Positions 44,091-55,436 of a stretch of 64,000 bases of DNA are shown in pieces (the stretch's first letter is position 1; each line of letters begins with the position of its first letter). The position numbers and the translations under genes are program-made. The stretch comes from Prototheca cutis. Taxonomy: Eukaryota > Chlorophyta > Trebouxiophyceae > Chlorellales > Chlorellaceae. A model generated the notes under the pieces. That model worked only from the letters and a program-made list of their open reading frames with translations, ran no database searches and was not told where the DNA came from. Location of the stretch: NCBI GenBank assembly GCA_002897115.2, contig BCIH01000008.1, positions 514,591 to 578,590 of the forward strand. Reading direction: 5' to 3'.

Positions 44091-47000
44091 ATGCAGGCGC
44101 CAGCCCCACCACCAGCACCTCCGCCCTACCCTCCGCTGCCGAGCGCAGCAACGGGGGAGATGGGGGGTGGCCAGGCACCGCCGGCGCCAGAAGCGGCGCC
44201 TCACTACCGCGGCGGTCACAACCCTCAGCACTATGCACGCCACCCGGGGGGATGGGAACAAGACCCTGTCATGCAGTCGTACCATGCCCCGCAGCCATAC
44301 TATCCATCCTATCACAATCAGCAGCAAGGACGCTACTATGGGGGACCGGCGCCAGGCCCTGGGGGATTCCAGAGGTGGGATCGACACCCGCCGCCATGGG
44401 CCCAAGCCTCCGCACCGCCGTGCGTCTGTCCTTTGGGGGCCGCCGTCTGCGTCGTGGATAAACACGCATGTGATGTGTCTTTGTTCCGTTTTTCTGAGCA
44501 TGAACCAATGGACCCGCCTCTACAGGTATGGCGGCTGGACGGGACAAGGACCCGGGGCAGGCCCGCCGCCGGTGCCGGGTGGGGTACCAGGTGAAGCGCA
44601 GCCTCCAATGCCGGAGGGCCCACCTCCTGGCCCGCCGCCGGTGCCCGGAGCCCCACCCAGTGACCCGCAGCCTCCAATGCCAGAGGCCCCGCCACCTGCC
44701 CCCCACCCTTCAACGTCAGGACCGTATCCGCAGCCTCCGGACTCTGTGGTACCCAGCACCCCCGCACCCATGCCTGCTGGCCACTCGTTTCACTCAGGGT
44801 CTTACAATGCAGTGCCTCCTCCCGAAGCACTCCAGGCACCGAGCTGGCATGCCAGCTCGTGGCGAGCCCTAGCCAGCCGTGACGCGAGGCTCGGAGCCCC
44901 ACATTCCTGGCAGGATCGATCGAGCGGAGCAGCACCCCCCGCCGCTTTTGCACCTTCTCAACAGAAGGTCCTTGGACTTGAAGCTGCGACGGCCACAGCC
45001 GCGGCAGTGGCCGCCAAGATCACAGGTAAGTCGGTGAGAGGGGGCATCGCCGCGGGGCCGACCGCTGCGCGCCCCGCAGTTGTGAGGGCCAACGCGCCCG
45101 TGGCAGCTCGTGCCGCGGCGGCCTTGGGTGCCTGGCCTCCGGCACTCAAGGCCTATGTAGAGCGTGTGTTTGCCCGGACACCCATCAAACTCCGGCCAAA
45201 GCTGCAGCTCGCACTGAAGAGTATCGTTGCGGATGCCCAAACCCGTGGTGCGTGGGTGGCGTCGTGCATGAGCCCAGCATCTTCTGATTGCTGGGGATGG
45301 GAGACGCCTGGGTCTGTGACGCTGGATCCCTGGCGTCTTACGTGTTTGTCCCTGGGCTGGGCTTGAATAAGAGATGGTAGATTGACCGGCTTGTTGGTCA
45401 GTTGCAAGGAGTACTGTTCTTTGCTCCGGCAGAGCAAAGAACAAGGCAAGTTCTCCCTCCCAATCACCCCCTCGCCCTGATGACTCCTTGTGCAGGTGAT
45501 CTATGGACTCGGGACTGGGACAAGCTTCCAGCACCAGACATGTCACAGTCTGCTGAGGATGCGGCGGCTTCCATCGCCATGGCTGCAGGGCCGGCGGCTC
45601 CGGCGCCCGCAGCCGCAGCGGTTTCTGAAACTGGCGCCACTGCATGGCAGCCGCCGCTGCCGCCGTCGCGAAGCTGGGAGATGCCTTCTGCACCACCCCA
45701 GACCGCCGCCCCAAGGCCTGGCACGACGCAATCGCCGGCAACCACCTTTGCACTGCGGCGGCCCCGGGGGTGGCGGGCAGCTTTTGAGGATGCAGAGGAG
45801 GATGTCGCACCGCAGCCCGCATGGCCTCCGGGCTCGGCCTCGTCACAGGGCCCCCTTGGCAAGCTGGGCAAGAAGAAGCGCAAGCAGGTTGCGTCGGCGG
45901 CCGTGCACGTGGTGGCGGCGCAGGAAGGGCACAAAGCGGCCCGGCGGGCAGACAGGTTTGGGTCGGGGGCGGCGAACGGCGCGGGCCCAAGGTGCGGAGA
46001 TGGCCGACGCTGTCGATACGTATGTTGGGTTGCTTGCCAGCTGGGGGATCGTGAAAGGGGGGGAACCAGGCAAGGGGACATGTCAGAGTCCCCTGGCTCG
46101 ATGGCATGCCATGCCCTTTGACGAGCCCTTGCCTGTGTTTTCCTTGTGACGCACCTCCTGGAACGCCATTTAAACTTTGCCCATTTGCAGCTCTACTATT
46201 GGCCGGGAGCGGCGGCAGCGGTTCCTGCAGGCTCTGGAAGACGACGAGGACAAGGAGGTTGACTGGGACACGTTTGCCGTCAAGGTGAGGTGGTTTTACA
46301 GCAGGGAGCTTAAGACCATGAATCTGAGGCCAGGCAGTGTTTGGTATGCAAATTCTGGCATCCCATTTGACCCCCCCCCCCCCCCCCCCAACAACACGTA
46401 GGGAACGTCAACGTCATTGGAAAAGAGCTACTTCCGGTTGACTTCTGCGCCAGACCCGTCGACGGTGCGGCCGCCCGAGGTGCTGGAGGCGGCGCTGACG
46501 CGGCTGGTCGACCGCATTGCAGCCGGCGGCGTCACCTACTTCTACGCGCTGGATCAGTTCAAGGGCATGCGCCAAGACTGCACGGTGCAGCATCTGCGTG
46601 GGTCGCTGCCACGGCGGGTGTACGAGGCGCATGCCCGCGCAGCGCTGGAGTATGGTGACATGGGCGAGTTCAACCAATGCCAGGGCCGCCTGGCTTGGCT
46701 AGCGACACTCGAACAGGAGGAGCTCCGGAAGAAATCGGGCGATAAGAGGGTAGGGACTGGACTCGGGAAGAACAAACTCAACGCCGACTCGCTGGACTCC
46801 CAACCACAGCGGTCTGGCGATGCAGAATTCATGGCTTATCGGGTGTTGTACCAGTCGGTGCATGCGGCGCAGGGCGAGGGCCTGGCGTTGCTACGCACGC
46901 TTGGCACGCTGCGCCCTGCCGACTACGCCACGCCCGAGGTTCGGCACGCGCTGCGGGCTCGAACGGCGCTGGCGGCTCGGGACCTGCCCCGGTTTGTTGC

Positions 47001-47570
47001 CCTGCGGTCTACAGCGCCGGGGCTGGGCGCTGCGTTGATGGACCTGGCGCTGCCGGAGCTGAGGTTCGATGCCCTGCGCACGCTGTGCACTGCGTTCCGG
47101 CCGGGGCTGCCTGTCACGGGACTGGCACGCATGCTGGGGTTCACCTCGAGTGATTCCGGGGTTGGGGGCGCTGAGGTGGCTCGCGCCTCCTCCGATGGGA
47201 AGGAACCTCTGCCAGGCTGCTCCTCGCTGCGTTACACCAGCGAGTTCGACCCCGAGGCAAGCTTGGCTTTATTCATTCGTTTTGGCTCACCTTCCGAGTG
47301 TGTGCTTCCACAGTCCCACACAAACCACACACGTACTCATCCTCTTCCAATAACAACATGCAGGCTGACGAGGAGGCCGGAGCAGCAAGGTGCATGGCAT
47401 GGCTAGCAGAGTGTGGGGCCGTGATTTCCAGCGACCCCGGCACGGGTGACCCCGTCCTGGACTGCAAGGCCAGCGCCAGCTGCATCAGCAAGCCCGTGGA
47501 CAAAGAAGCCGTGGCCCACGGCGATGCCAACCTGGACATTGGCGACTTTCTCAAGCAGATGGGCATGTAG
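44091..47570 (+). CDS. SAC3/GANP-domain protein, LENG8 type
   Basis: Exons 44091-44374, 44526-45247, 45496-45955, 46191-46284, 46402-47256 and 47364-47570 give 873 aa. The first 250 residues are Pro/Gly/Tyr-rich and low in complexity. A short block (ALGAWPPALKAYVERVFAR) and LWTRDWDKLPAP precede a lysine patch (GKLGKKKRKQ). The SAC3/GANP domain fills about residues 525-870: KSYFRLTSAPDPSTVRPPEV, YEAHARAALEYGDMGEFNQC, FMAYRVLYQSVHA and FRPGLPVTGLARMLGF. LENG8 and plant SAC3C-type proteins are nuclear and linked to mRNA processing and export. Intron 5 is GC-AG with a near-perfect donor (CCCGAG|GCAAGC). A GTAAGT...CCCCGCAG pair at 45026-45079 could be an optional 54-nt in-frame intron. Confidence 0.92.
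46371..46389. repeat. Poly-C run in LENG8 intron 4
   Basis: 19 C lie just upstream of the intron-4 acceptor (CACGTAG|GGAACG), on the sense strand, where they can serve as the polypyrimidine tract. Confidence 0.95.
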
Positions 47571-48567
47571 TTGGGCGGTGGGGGGGAAGCGGGTTGCACC
47601 GGGCGTAGTCAGAGCTGGCGGAGAGGGGAGGCCAGCTAGCAGGACACAAGAGAATACGAGCAAGGCAGAAGGGTGAGCGGCCATGGGACCGGCCTCAAGG
47701 TAAGACGCCAGGCGGGCATGGACGCGGCGACACGTGACGCAAAGCTACTGGGCATTCTAGCAGCTTGTAGGAGAGCCATGGGGCCTGTGCTCCTGGGATA
47801 GGGTCGGCCTTCCAACTGTGCCCTGGCAATTCCTTGCGCGACCCCTGCATTGCCGGCCAGATCACACGCTGCACACATGAATGCACTGACCGAGCAATGA
47901 GTTCCCCGACGGATGATGATGTAAGAATGTTTGAGGCGCAGCTGTTACGGACCTCAATCAGATGGGCAGGGCACTCAGCCCAGATTCTTCCCACCGCTGC
48001 TGCTCAGCAGCTTGGGTCTCTTGCTCCTCCTCCTCGGGGACATGGAGACTCCTCATGCCGACGGGTAGCTCGATCTCTACGGCCAGCAATGCAGATGGCA
48101 TCGCTCAGTGGACATGGTACAGGTAAGCCCCACAAAGCACAGCACCCATAGAAGGAAACTCATGAGTCCATATTCCCTCACCGTCATCCGACAGGGAGTC
48201 CCTGGCCCACTCCTCATCGACAATGTCCAGCAGGCGGGGCTCTCGCACAAGTGCAAAGTGCAGCGTCGAGCTCATGACGCTGAACAGGCAGGGAACTCGC
48301 CTGAGGCTACCGTTCGAGCGCGTGCATGATCACGGCGATCAGGGTCACATGATCCATGCAGATCTTGGAATTAAAAGCGGAAAAATTTGCTCGCATGGTG
48401 TATATGGTTGAGGGACCGCCCGTTGCGCTGGGAAACTCGAGAAGAACTCCCTGGCCATCCGACCACTTTTTCCATGGGAAACCGAACGAACGCGGTGAGC
48501 CCTGAACCTTTGCACGCACTCATGATCCGCCTGCAACTCTCTCATAACTATGCTTCTTTGGCATTTT
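47571..48567. other. Convergent intergenic region LENG8/CAF1
   Basis: About 1 kb between two stop codons, the longest empty convergent interval here. I find no splice-compatible coding frame, RNA gene or repeat in it. Confidence 0.5.
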
Positions 48568-49624
48568 TTAATCCGCATGTCCTAGCAACTCGTTGTTGCC
48601 GTCCACCCCCAGGCCATACAATACGCCCTCGTGCTTCTTTATCCCGGCCAGGCCGTTGAAGTGCTTCTCAGCCAGCCGGATGAAAGTGGCGCTTGTCAGC
48701 AACGAATCAGAGCCCGCCTGTTGTGAGGTGGGGTGCAGGATGTTGGCAACACGCAGCACCACCATGGCCTCGCTGCTGGGCAGGGGATCGTGCTGGATCC
48801 AGGCGCCGCGGGCCAGCGCATCGTGCTACCCCGCCATCCTGCCCATCGTTCCGCAGAACTCTGTCCAGTCCACCGAGTCATTACCCACAACCGGCATCCT
48901 GAGCCCCAAACCACTTTGCACACCTGGTGTTGCGGTCCAATCCGCTCGACGTCCAAAACCTCGGCCAGCTTGTTCAGGCCGCCATGCAGGTTGTCGCAGA
49001 ATTTCATCAGGTATTTCATGTCGTACACGCTTGGGAAGAATATCTGCATCGGGATGGTGTATAATTCTTATTTATTTATGTTTATCTATTTTTGGCAGGA
49101 TTATGTGTGCGTGCTTGCAATCGGAAGCAGGGGGGTGGGGGGGTGGGGGGGGAGGGGGGGGTTTACATAGATGCAGGATGTACCCCCACCCACAAAAAAG
49201 GAAAAATGAGAAATCCCCCAACAAAAACCCCCAGATCAACAACCACCCAACCGCAGCCCACCTTGAGCAGCTCGAAGAAGTCCTTCTCCGTTTCCGGGAG
49301 CGTCCCCCCCGTGAGTGTGCGCATGAGGTACCCAAAGTCGTAGCCGGCGTGAAAGGTGACCCACCGCACGTCCTCGTTCAGCACGACACCAGAGACGGTG
49401 AGCAGCGCACCAAACCGCCGCACGTCCACGCCCCGGACCTCATTCATCCCAAAGTCAATGCCCGACTGCTTCAGCAAGTCGATGCTGTCCTGAGCATACA
49501 TGTCGTCCCGCAACCGAAACTCCCTGCAAGAATCATTGTTTGCTTGAATATGTTGTTGGGATGCAGCTTTCAGGAAGAGGGGTATGGTACAGAGCCACGA
49601 GATCAGGGGTTCCCCCCATCAAGG

Positions 49625-49722
<98 letters not shown>

Positions 49723-50397
49723 ACAAAAGACAGTCCCCTCATCCCCGCGCACCGAAAATTGAACTGCCAGACGCAGAGCTCATTGTTGATGCGGGGAAGG
49801 TTGCCTTGCTCGTCAGAAAAGGTAAACCCAAGCTGGATCATCTTGAGCATGTTCACATTCAGGCTGTGGCGAGCAGGGGCATAGGCATGGGGGCAGATGA
49901 GAAAACGGGCCTTGGTCGGCGAGATCAAGCATAATGCCGGGCCGTGCGACGATCTCATGCGTCGCACACGACATTTTCCCCGATAAGGCATGGCCATGTC
50001 ACATGTGCATGGAATCACATCTCATAGACACGCACAACATTGCCAAAAGCGCACCGGAGCTGGTGATACAGGTACTCCCCGCTGTTCTTGAAGTTGCCCA
50101 CAGGTCTTGCCACGACCCCTGGGAACTCCGTGTCCATCGCCAGGTATGGATAGTCGTCCACAATGCTCCGGATGATCTGCGTGGGGCCATGGGCTCGCTG
50201 CTTGAGCCCAGTGCTTCACATCCACCCAGCAACGCCCGCCCAGGAACCCCACAGAGCCCCAACCAGTCAGGACCTCTCACCTGCATCTCCTCCTCCAGGT
50301 TGTCATCCCAGACTTCCCGTACTCGTAGGATGTCCCCATCGGGAGTCTGCCCCGTCAGAGAGCCGTCAGCGGCTGCCGTTTGAGTCTGCACCACCAT
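48568..50397 (-). CDS. CAF1: CCR4-NOT deadenylase CAF1/POP2
   Basis: Exons 50397-50281, 50176-50055, 49863-49753, 49523-49262, 49043-48924 and 48717-48568 give 293 aa, normal length. The DEDD catalytic residues are D54 and E56 ([10 protein letters not shown]), D179 ([10 protein letters not shown]) and D248 ([10 protein letters not shown]). Other family blocks are [44 protein letters not shown] and [15 protein letters not shown]1 shortens poly(A) tails within CCR4-NOT in the cytoplasm. Intron 3 (49752-49524) contains the 95-nt poly-C tract, which is poly-G in the transcript. Confidence 0.96.
49627..49721. repeat. Poly-C tract, 95 nt, inside CAF1 intron 3
   Basis: An uninterrupted run of 95 C on the plus strand. 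CAF1 is on the minus strand, so the primary transcript would carry 95 G within a 229-nt intron. Confidence 0.97.
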
Positions 50398-50903
50398 GTA
50401 CCCGGCCTTGATCCTCCGCGCATACCCAGCCGGTCTGTATCGGAGCTCGGGGGATGAAGGGTCCTCTGGTCTCTCCTAAACAACCAGATGAAGGCGTCCA
50501 GGAGAGTCGAAACCCCGCAGGCAGGGGCCTGCGATGCCACCGACGAACACGGACGAGGCAGGCGCTCCCAACGACAGGTCTCTTCCACTGCGTCCCAGAG
50601 TTCGCTCAGCCTATCCTGCCACACACGATAACTGTCGCAGGACGAGGACGATGCTCCATTCGAGACGGGCCTGGGCCTCCGACTTGCCAAACGGACGGCT
50701 CCGCCCTGTTTCACGGAGGTTCTCGGCTCGGACCGGGATCGCGATCAGGGAGAAACCCCTCGAGACAACTTGCTTCCTGGCGCGACCGCTTAACCCTCTG
50801 TCAAGCGTCACTGCCGTTTCAGTGTAATGGTCATGCATCATTTGAAAGAATGCACATCTGAAGAAAGGATACACAGTTGCATTGAAGGGAGTTATTGACC
50901 ACC
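50398..50903. other. Intergenic region CAF1/photolyase
   Basis: About 500 bp between two minus-strand genes. It holds the CAF1 promoter and the photolyase 3' UTR. No gene is seen. Confidence 0.5.
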
Positions 50904-53900
50904 TCACGCCTCCCTGTCATTCGCCGCTGCAGGTCGGCCACCAGAGGTCTCCGTCCCACCCGCTGCGGCAACAGCTCTCACTAGCGCCTTCACCTGCGCA
51001 ATGTACCTGTCGACGTCAAACTTGCGCTTGCACCCGTTGTAGTTCATGTACCTGATCTTGCCAAAGACGTTCCGCTCCTTCCAGCCCTGCATGGTGGTGG
51101 GGTATGTAGGGCGGCATTGTTGGAAGCGGTGCATTGAGGCAGCTGTTTGGGAGCGGCACATTCGGCAGGCAATCGATCGGGTGGCTGCTTGCATGCATCG
51201 GTGTGAGGATTCCAGATCTTTGGGTTCCCAGCACAGAAGCGGGCATGACCGCCCCAAACGCAACGAGGGATGGCACCGTGCAGTTTTGAGTGCGACTCCC
51301 AGGCGCACACAGAAAAGATGGGAAGCAAAAGCATAGCACGGAAGATCCCAATGGCCATCGCTTCCATCCCCCAAACCCCAAACCCACACCATGTCATGGA
51401 TGCCGTAGATGGACCACATGCACCCGACGACGCCATTGGGGTCCCTGCCGTCAAGCTCGTACTTGTCATTCAGAAACAGCGCCGTTGCAAGTGCCTCGGC
51501 CGGTGTCGCCGACCACTGTAGTAGTGGGGGCAGGCGGGGCAGGCAGGGATCGAATGGATCCTATTATGGAATTGACGTGGTGTGACGGCGATGCCGCGTG
51601 CGTCATCCCGCCAAGCACCGCATGCAGTTGGCCTCCACCACCACGCGCCGTCCTCAACGACCACGACGACATACATACCTCCAGGATTTTTTTTGCCCAG
51701 TACATGCGCATGAAGCCATGCATCTTGCCAGTGTGCACCATCTCCAACTGCACAGGCAGCGGTGGGGATGTCTAGGGCTGGGTGCGGCAGAGCCAGTACC
51801 GTGTGCCTCCCTGGCCACGGGCTTGAAGCAGCAGACACTACGATCGCTGCAACGTAGAGGCATTTCAACACCAGATGACGCGGCCAGGGCTGGGCTTTCA
51901 ACAAGAGTGCCACCCACCCACCTGCGCTGCATTCCAAAGCTCATCATGCGTTCGGGCCGCCTCCCACTCCTCTCTGCACGTGGGGGTTAACAGATGTGCA
52001 TTGTTCAGAAGAGCCCAAGGTATGTTCCACAGAGGATTGATGCTGCTCCATGCATGAGCATGCTCCGGTCATCGGCACGGCTGTTGCCATTCCTGCTGCA
52101 TCCCTGGAGAGGGCTGTGAGCAAATGTCCCTCCGCAGGACCGCCCCCTTCCCTCGTTTTGCTCCTGCTGCACACCGGGAGTACAGAAATTCACGCTGGTC
52201 CCCAAGGTGGTCCCGCAGAGTCTCACGAGCCCAGGCCGCAGCGCCCCGATCGTCGTCGTAGTTGGGCTCGTAGTGGACATAATTCTCTGCAGTCAGGGGC
52301 AGTTATACTGGGTTGGGAGCATTGCTGTTACTGAACTGTGGCCGCGACAAGGATGATGCCGGTATGCCATGCCCAGATATCAGCTCATTTCCCCTCCCTT
52401 GAATTCACAGGAGCGCTCGAGTCCGGCCGCCATCCTCAAAGCAAAAATCAAGAGCACCCACCTGCGAGTTCCCGGCGCACAACGAGCTCCTCCATGAACG
52501 CGTCCACCGAATCCTGCGAGCAACCCCCGGCACGGCGGGGACATTTGACTGTGGCTCCATGAACGGGTCCGGTCCACGAACTGTTGCATCGCAGTTTCAT
52601 TCGAACAAACGCAGCCCAACAGCACCTACCCATGCCCTTGGGGCAAAACCCTAAAACCCTGAGGCCGCAGGACACCCCCCACGGACTGCGTGTCTGCCTC
52701 GAAGTCTTCTCGCCTCAAAGGCTGCCCGCTGCGGCGCCAGCTGTCCGAAATGGAGGTAGGGGGACAAACCGGACAAGCTCCCTGTGTCGTGCGTGGCCGC
52801 GTCATTCTTGGATGCCAGAGCGAAGCTTGTTGAGGAGGGGCATCCAGACATTCACAGGGTCTCGCCGGAGTCCTCCCAAGTCTCAAAGCATCCTCATCCA
52901 CACACATCGCAAGGGCGACCCCGACCCGGGGGACACACCGGAAGAGGCCGGATCGTTCCGGTGGGCTGCGTAATTCCTCAGCCTCTCATCTGAGAGGAAA
53001 TCCCTCAGCACCTGAGGGGTTCAGAAGTGGGTCTATGGCTGACTTGGGTGAGTGCAGGGACTCCTGCTCTCCCAGTCTGATTGTTGCGAAGCGACGCATA
53101 GAGATGGGAGTCCCAGTTTTGCAGCCCTCCTGCTGACCTGACGTGCGGCTGCCTCGCCGGGGACAAAAGCTTGCACCTCGGGCACATCCCTGCCTCTCTC
53201 CCAGACCTCCCTCAGGATATCTTCCCAGTCGATGGGGTCGGGCTCAGGGCCAGTCCAGGCAGTGCTCTGGGTGGGCAGCGGTGGGATGTCTGTCAGAAAC
53301 TGACGCAACAGCCGATTGATCTTGGGCCGGATGGTCCGAGCCGCCGTTTCTTTTTTGTCTGCAGGCGGTTTCATGCGTCGGGGTGCGGGTTGTCGCCCAT
53401 GCTCATGTACTCAATTTGTGGTTGGCTGAAGAGAGCCCTGACCACCCCCCGGGTCAAGGACTCTGTGCACATCCCTACGACTCCACAGCACACAATAAAT
53501 GCCCTTTCACAACACAGCCACCCAACGTGCTTGAGGCCACCCAGACGGGCACGATGTTGTGCGTGTCCACTTCATCAAAGACGACATCATCCATCAGAAC
53601 CCCCGCGACCTGGGAAGACGGGGGGCGTCGCTTTGGAATTTACGAGGCTCTGGTCTGTGCAGGCCCGCTTTGATGCCTGGGTTTTCCCGGGTGCCACCGT
53701 CGACCGAACGCATTTTCCATTCTGGAACCCGGGGGGGCAAGGGCCTCCTTTCCCAACCAAATGTCTCCAGTCAGCCAGGAACGCACCCCATCGCGCCACT
53801 GCCGCCCCGTGCGCAGGGGGAGAAAGTCCGCCACCAGGGCACCGGCCCCCAACTTCCGTACGAGCCTCGGAATGTTCTCGACCGGGTCACCTGCCCGTGG

Positions 53901-54726
53901 GTGTGTGTGGGAGGGTGGGGGGATCTGTCCGCCATGCTGCCGCCCAGCCCTGCCGCCTCACAGTGCACCCCCCATGTGTGGAGGGCGGTCAAAGCATAAC
54001 AGCCTGCATCTCGTATCGCGGAGGAACAAGACTGGAGCAAGTCGCCCCCCTGGGTGTTCCAGCCACCTTTGACCAGGAAGAAAGGGATTCCCTTGTCTCT
54101 CAGTGTGGCCTCGACTTGTCGCAGGCCTCGAACCAGAAAGGCAAACTGGCGTGCCCCGGCATTCATGTACTCCGCAACCTGGTGCCATTTTTTTGGTTTN
54201 TTTTTGGGGGANGGGGGGGGGGGGTAACTAACTTACCGTTTGCACTACTCAGGTACATGTATATTGCAATATTAAGCTTGCACTGCTTGCATCACTGTGC
54301 CCTTGACCTCATGAAGGGCATCCATCCATAGCAAGGAAATGCCCAATGGCCCCACCAGGTTGAAGATGACAGCGACGGACGAGCCTCTCGACCGTGCGAG
54401 GTCAAATGCATGGTGCAGGGCCCAGTTGTCTGCCGCCCGCTGATCACGTGACATCCTACAGATTGGAAAGAGAATTCCAGAGCCGACCCATGGGATACCA
54501 GGCAATCAACTCTGGAATTGTGCAGGGAAAGAACGACACCTCTCCCTGAGCCCATGTCACACTGCCACACAACCCCTCCACACCAGTACAGCACGGGTCC
54601 CTGGCCCAGTTCGCCATGCCGAAGCGTGCGCACTCGTCGTGCATCCACCACGCATGGGGGCGGCGTGCCGCCGTGCCCAGGTGGGGGGGCATGCAGCGCT
54701 GCATCCCCCCGGCCGCGCTTGACCAT
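50904..54726 (-). CDS. Class II CPD photolyase
   Basis: Fourteen exons (54726-54584, 54455-54356, 54178-54067, 53890-53787, 53609-53522, 53358-53138, 53011-52939, 52781-52687, 52513-52462, 52286-52175, 51973-51922, 51747-51679, 51515-51390, 51086-50904) give 509 aa. Class II landmarks run in order: [115 protein letters not shown], and [20 protein letters not shown]. The enzyme uses FADH- and light to split cyclobutane pyrimidine dimers in DNA. The N-terminus is a basic extension typical of plants. The exon 8 donor (CACGCA|GTCCGT) and exon 5 donor (TTGG|GTGGCT) are weak but are the only ones I found that keep the frame. Intron 2 holds two N bases and a G run. Confidence 0.94.
54188..54226. repeat. 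T-run/G-run with two ambiguous bases
   Basis: A T-rich run followed by a G run, with N at 54200 and 54212, in photolyase intron 2 just downstream in plus coordinates of exon 3. The Ns mark unresolved consensus sequence. Confidence 0.95.
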
Positions 54727-55436
54727 GGTGTGAGATGCTGCTGCAGACTGAAGACGACTAGGGCATGTATGTCTCAATACTAGGGTGTGTGTGCATGGTG
54801 CTTCGGGGCCACAGAGATACCAAATGGGCGCCGCCCAAGGCCCTCCCCCGAGGATCAGCTTTCGGAGAGTTGCCACCCTGGCTGGTGAAGCCTCTCTCAC
54901 GATTGATTGAGCAACACCGCGTTGGGATGAATAGCAACAGCCCCAGGAATGGACACCAGCTAATGGCAAAAAAACATTTTACATTGGAGACGCCCGCTCG
55001 ACCGAGGGATTGGGGGAAAAATCCGTCCGCGCCCCCCGCACGATCCAATTCGATCGGGCAGCCGGGGGGAACCTGCACCCAGCCGTAACCGCGAGATGAG
55101 GGGCCCGGACAACAGTTGACCCCGGCTGTCGACGTGTCCACCCAGTCGTGTCGAGTCAGCATTTCGTAAGCCACGTTGGCATGCTGTCTCGCGTTGGATC
55201 GCTTTGCGCTTCGGGAGGCCGCTGCTTTCACACACTCGTGCGTCCTTGTGCCAACATTGTGAGCCCGCGGTGTGGAGTCGCAAAGGGCTCCACACAGCGG
55301 GCGTTGAGCTTTCGTGTTCTTGCGAGACGAGGCACGCCCCCGCCTCTCCTTGCGCAACAGGCCATCAAAGCAAAGCCACGCTCCATCCTCGCGCCGAGCC
55401 CCATCACCGCTTTCACCAGAGAGGCCGGCAACCACC
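54727..55436. other. Divergent intergenic region photolyase/bZIP
   Basis: About 710 bp between divergent starts; both promoters are expected here. No coding exon is supported. Confidence 0.5.

Noticed and set aside
48593..49762. 389-codon plus-strand frame through the third poly-C tract
   Set aside because: It is antisense to CAF1 exons and ends in a homopolymer-derived Pro run.
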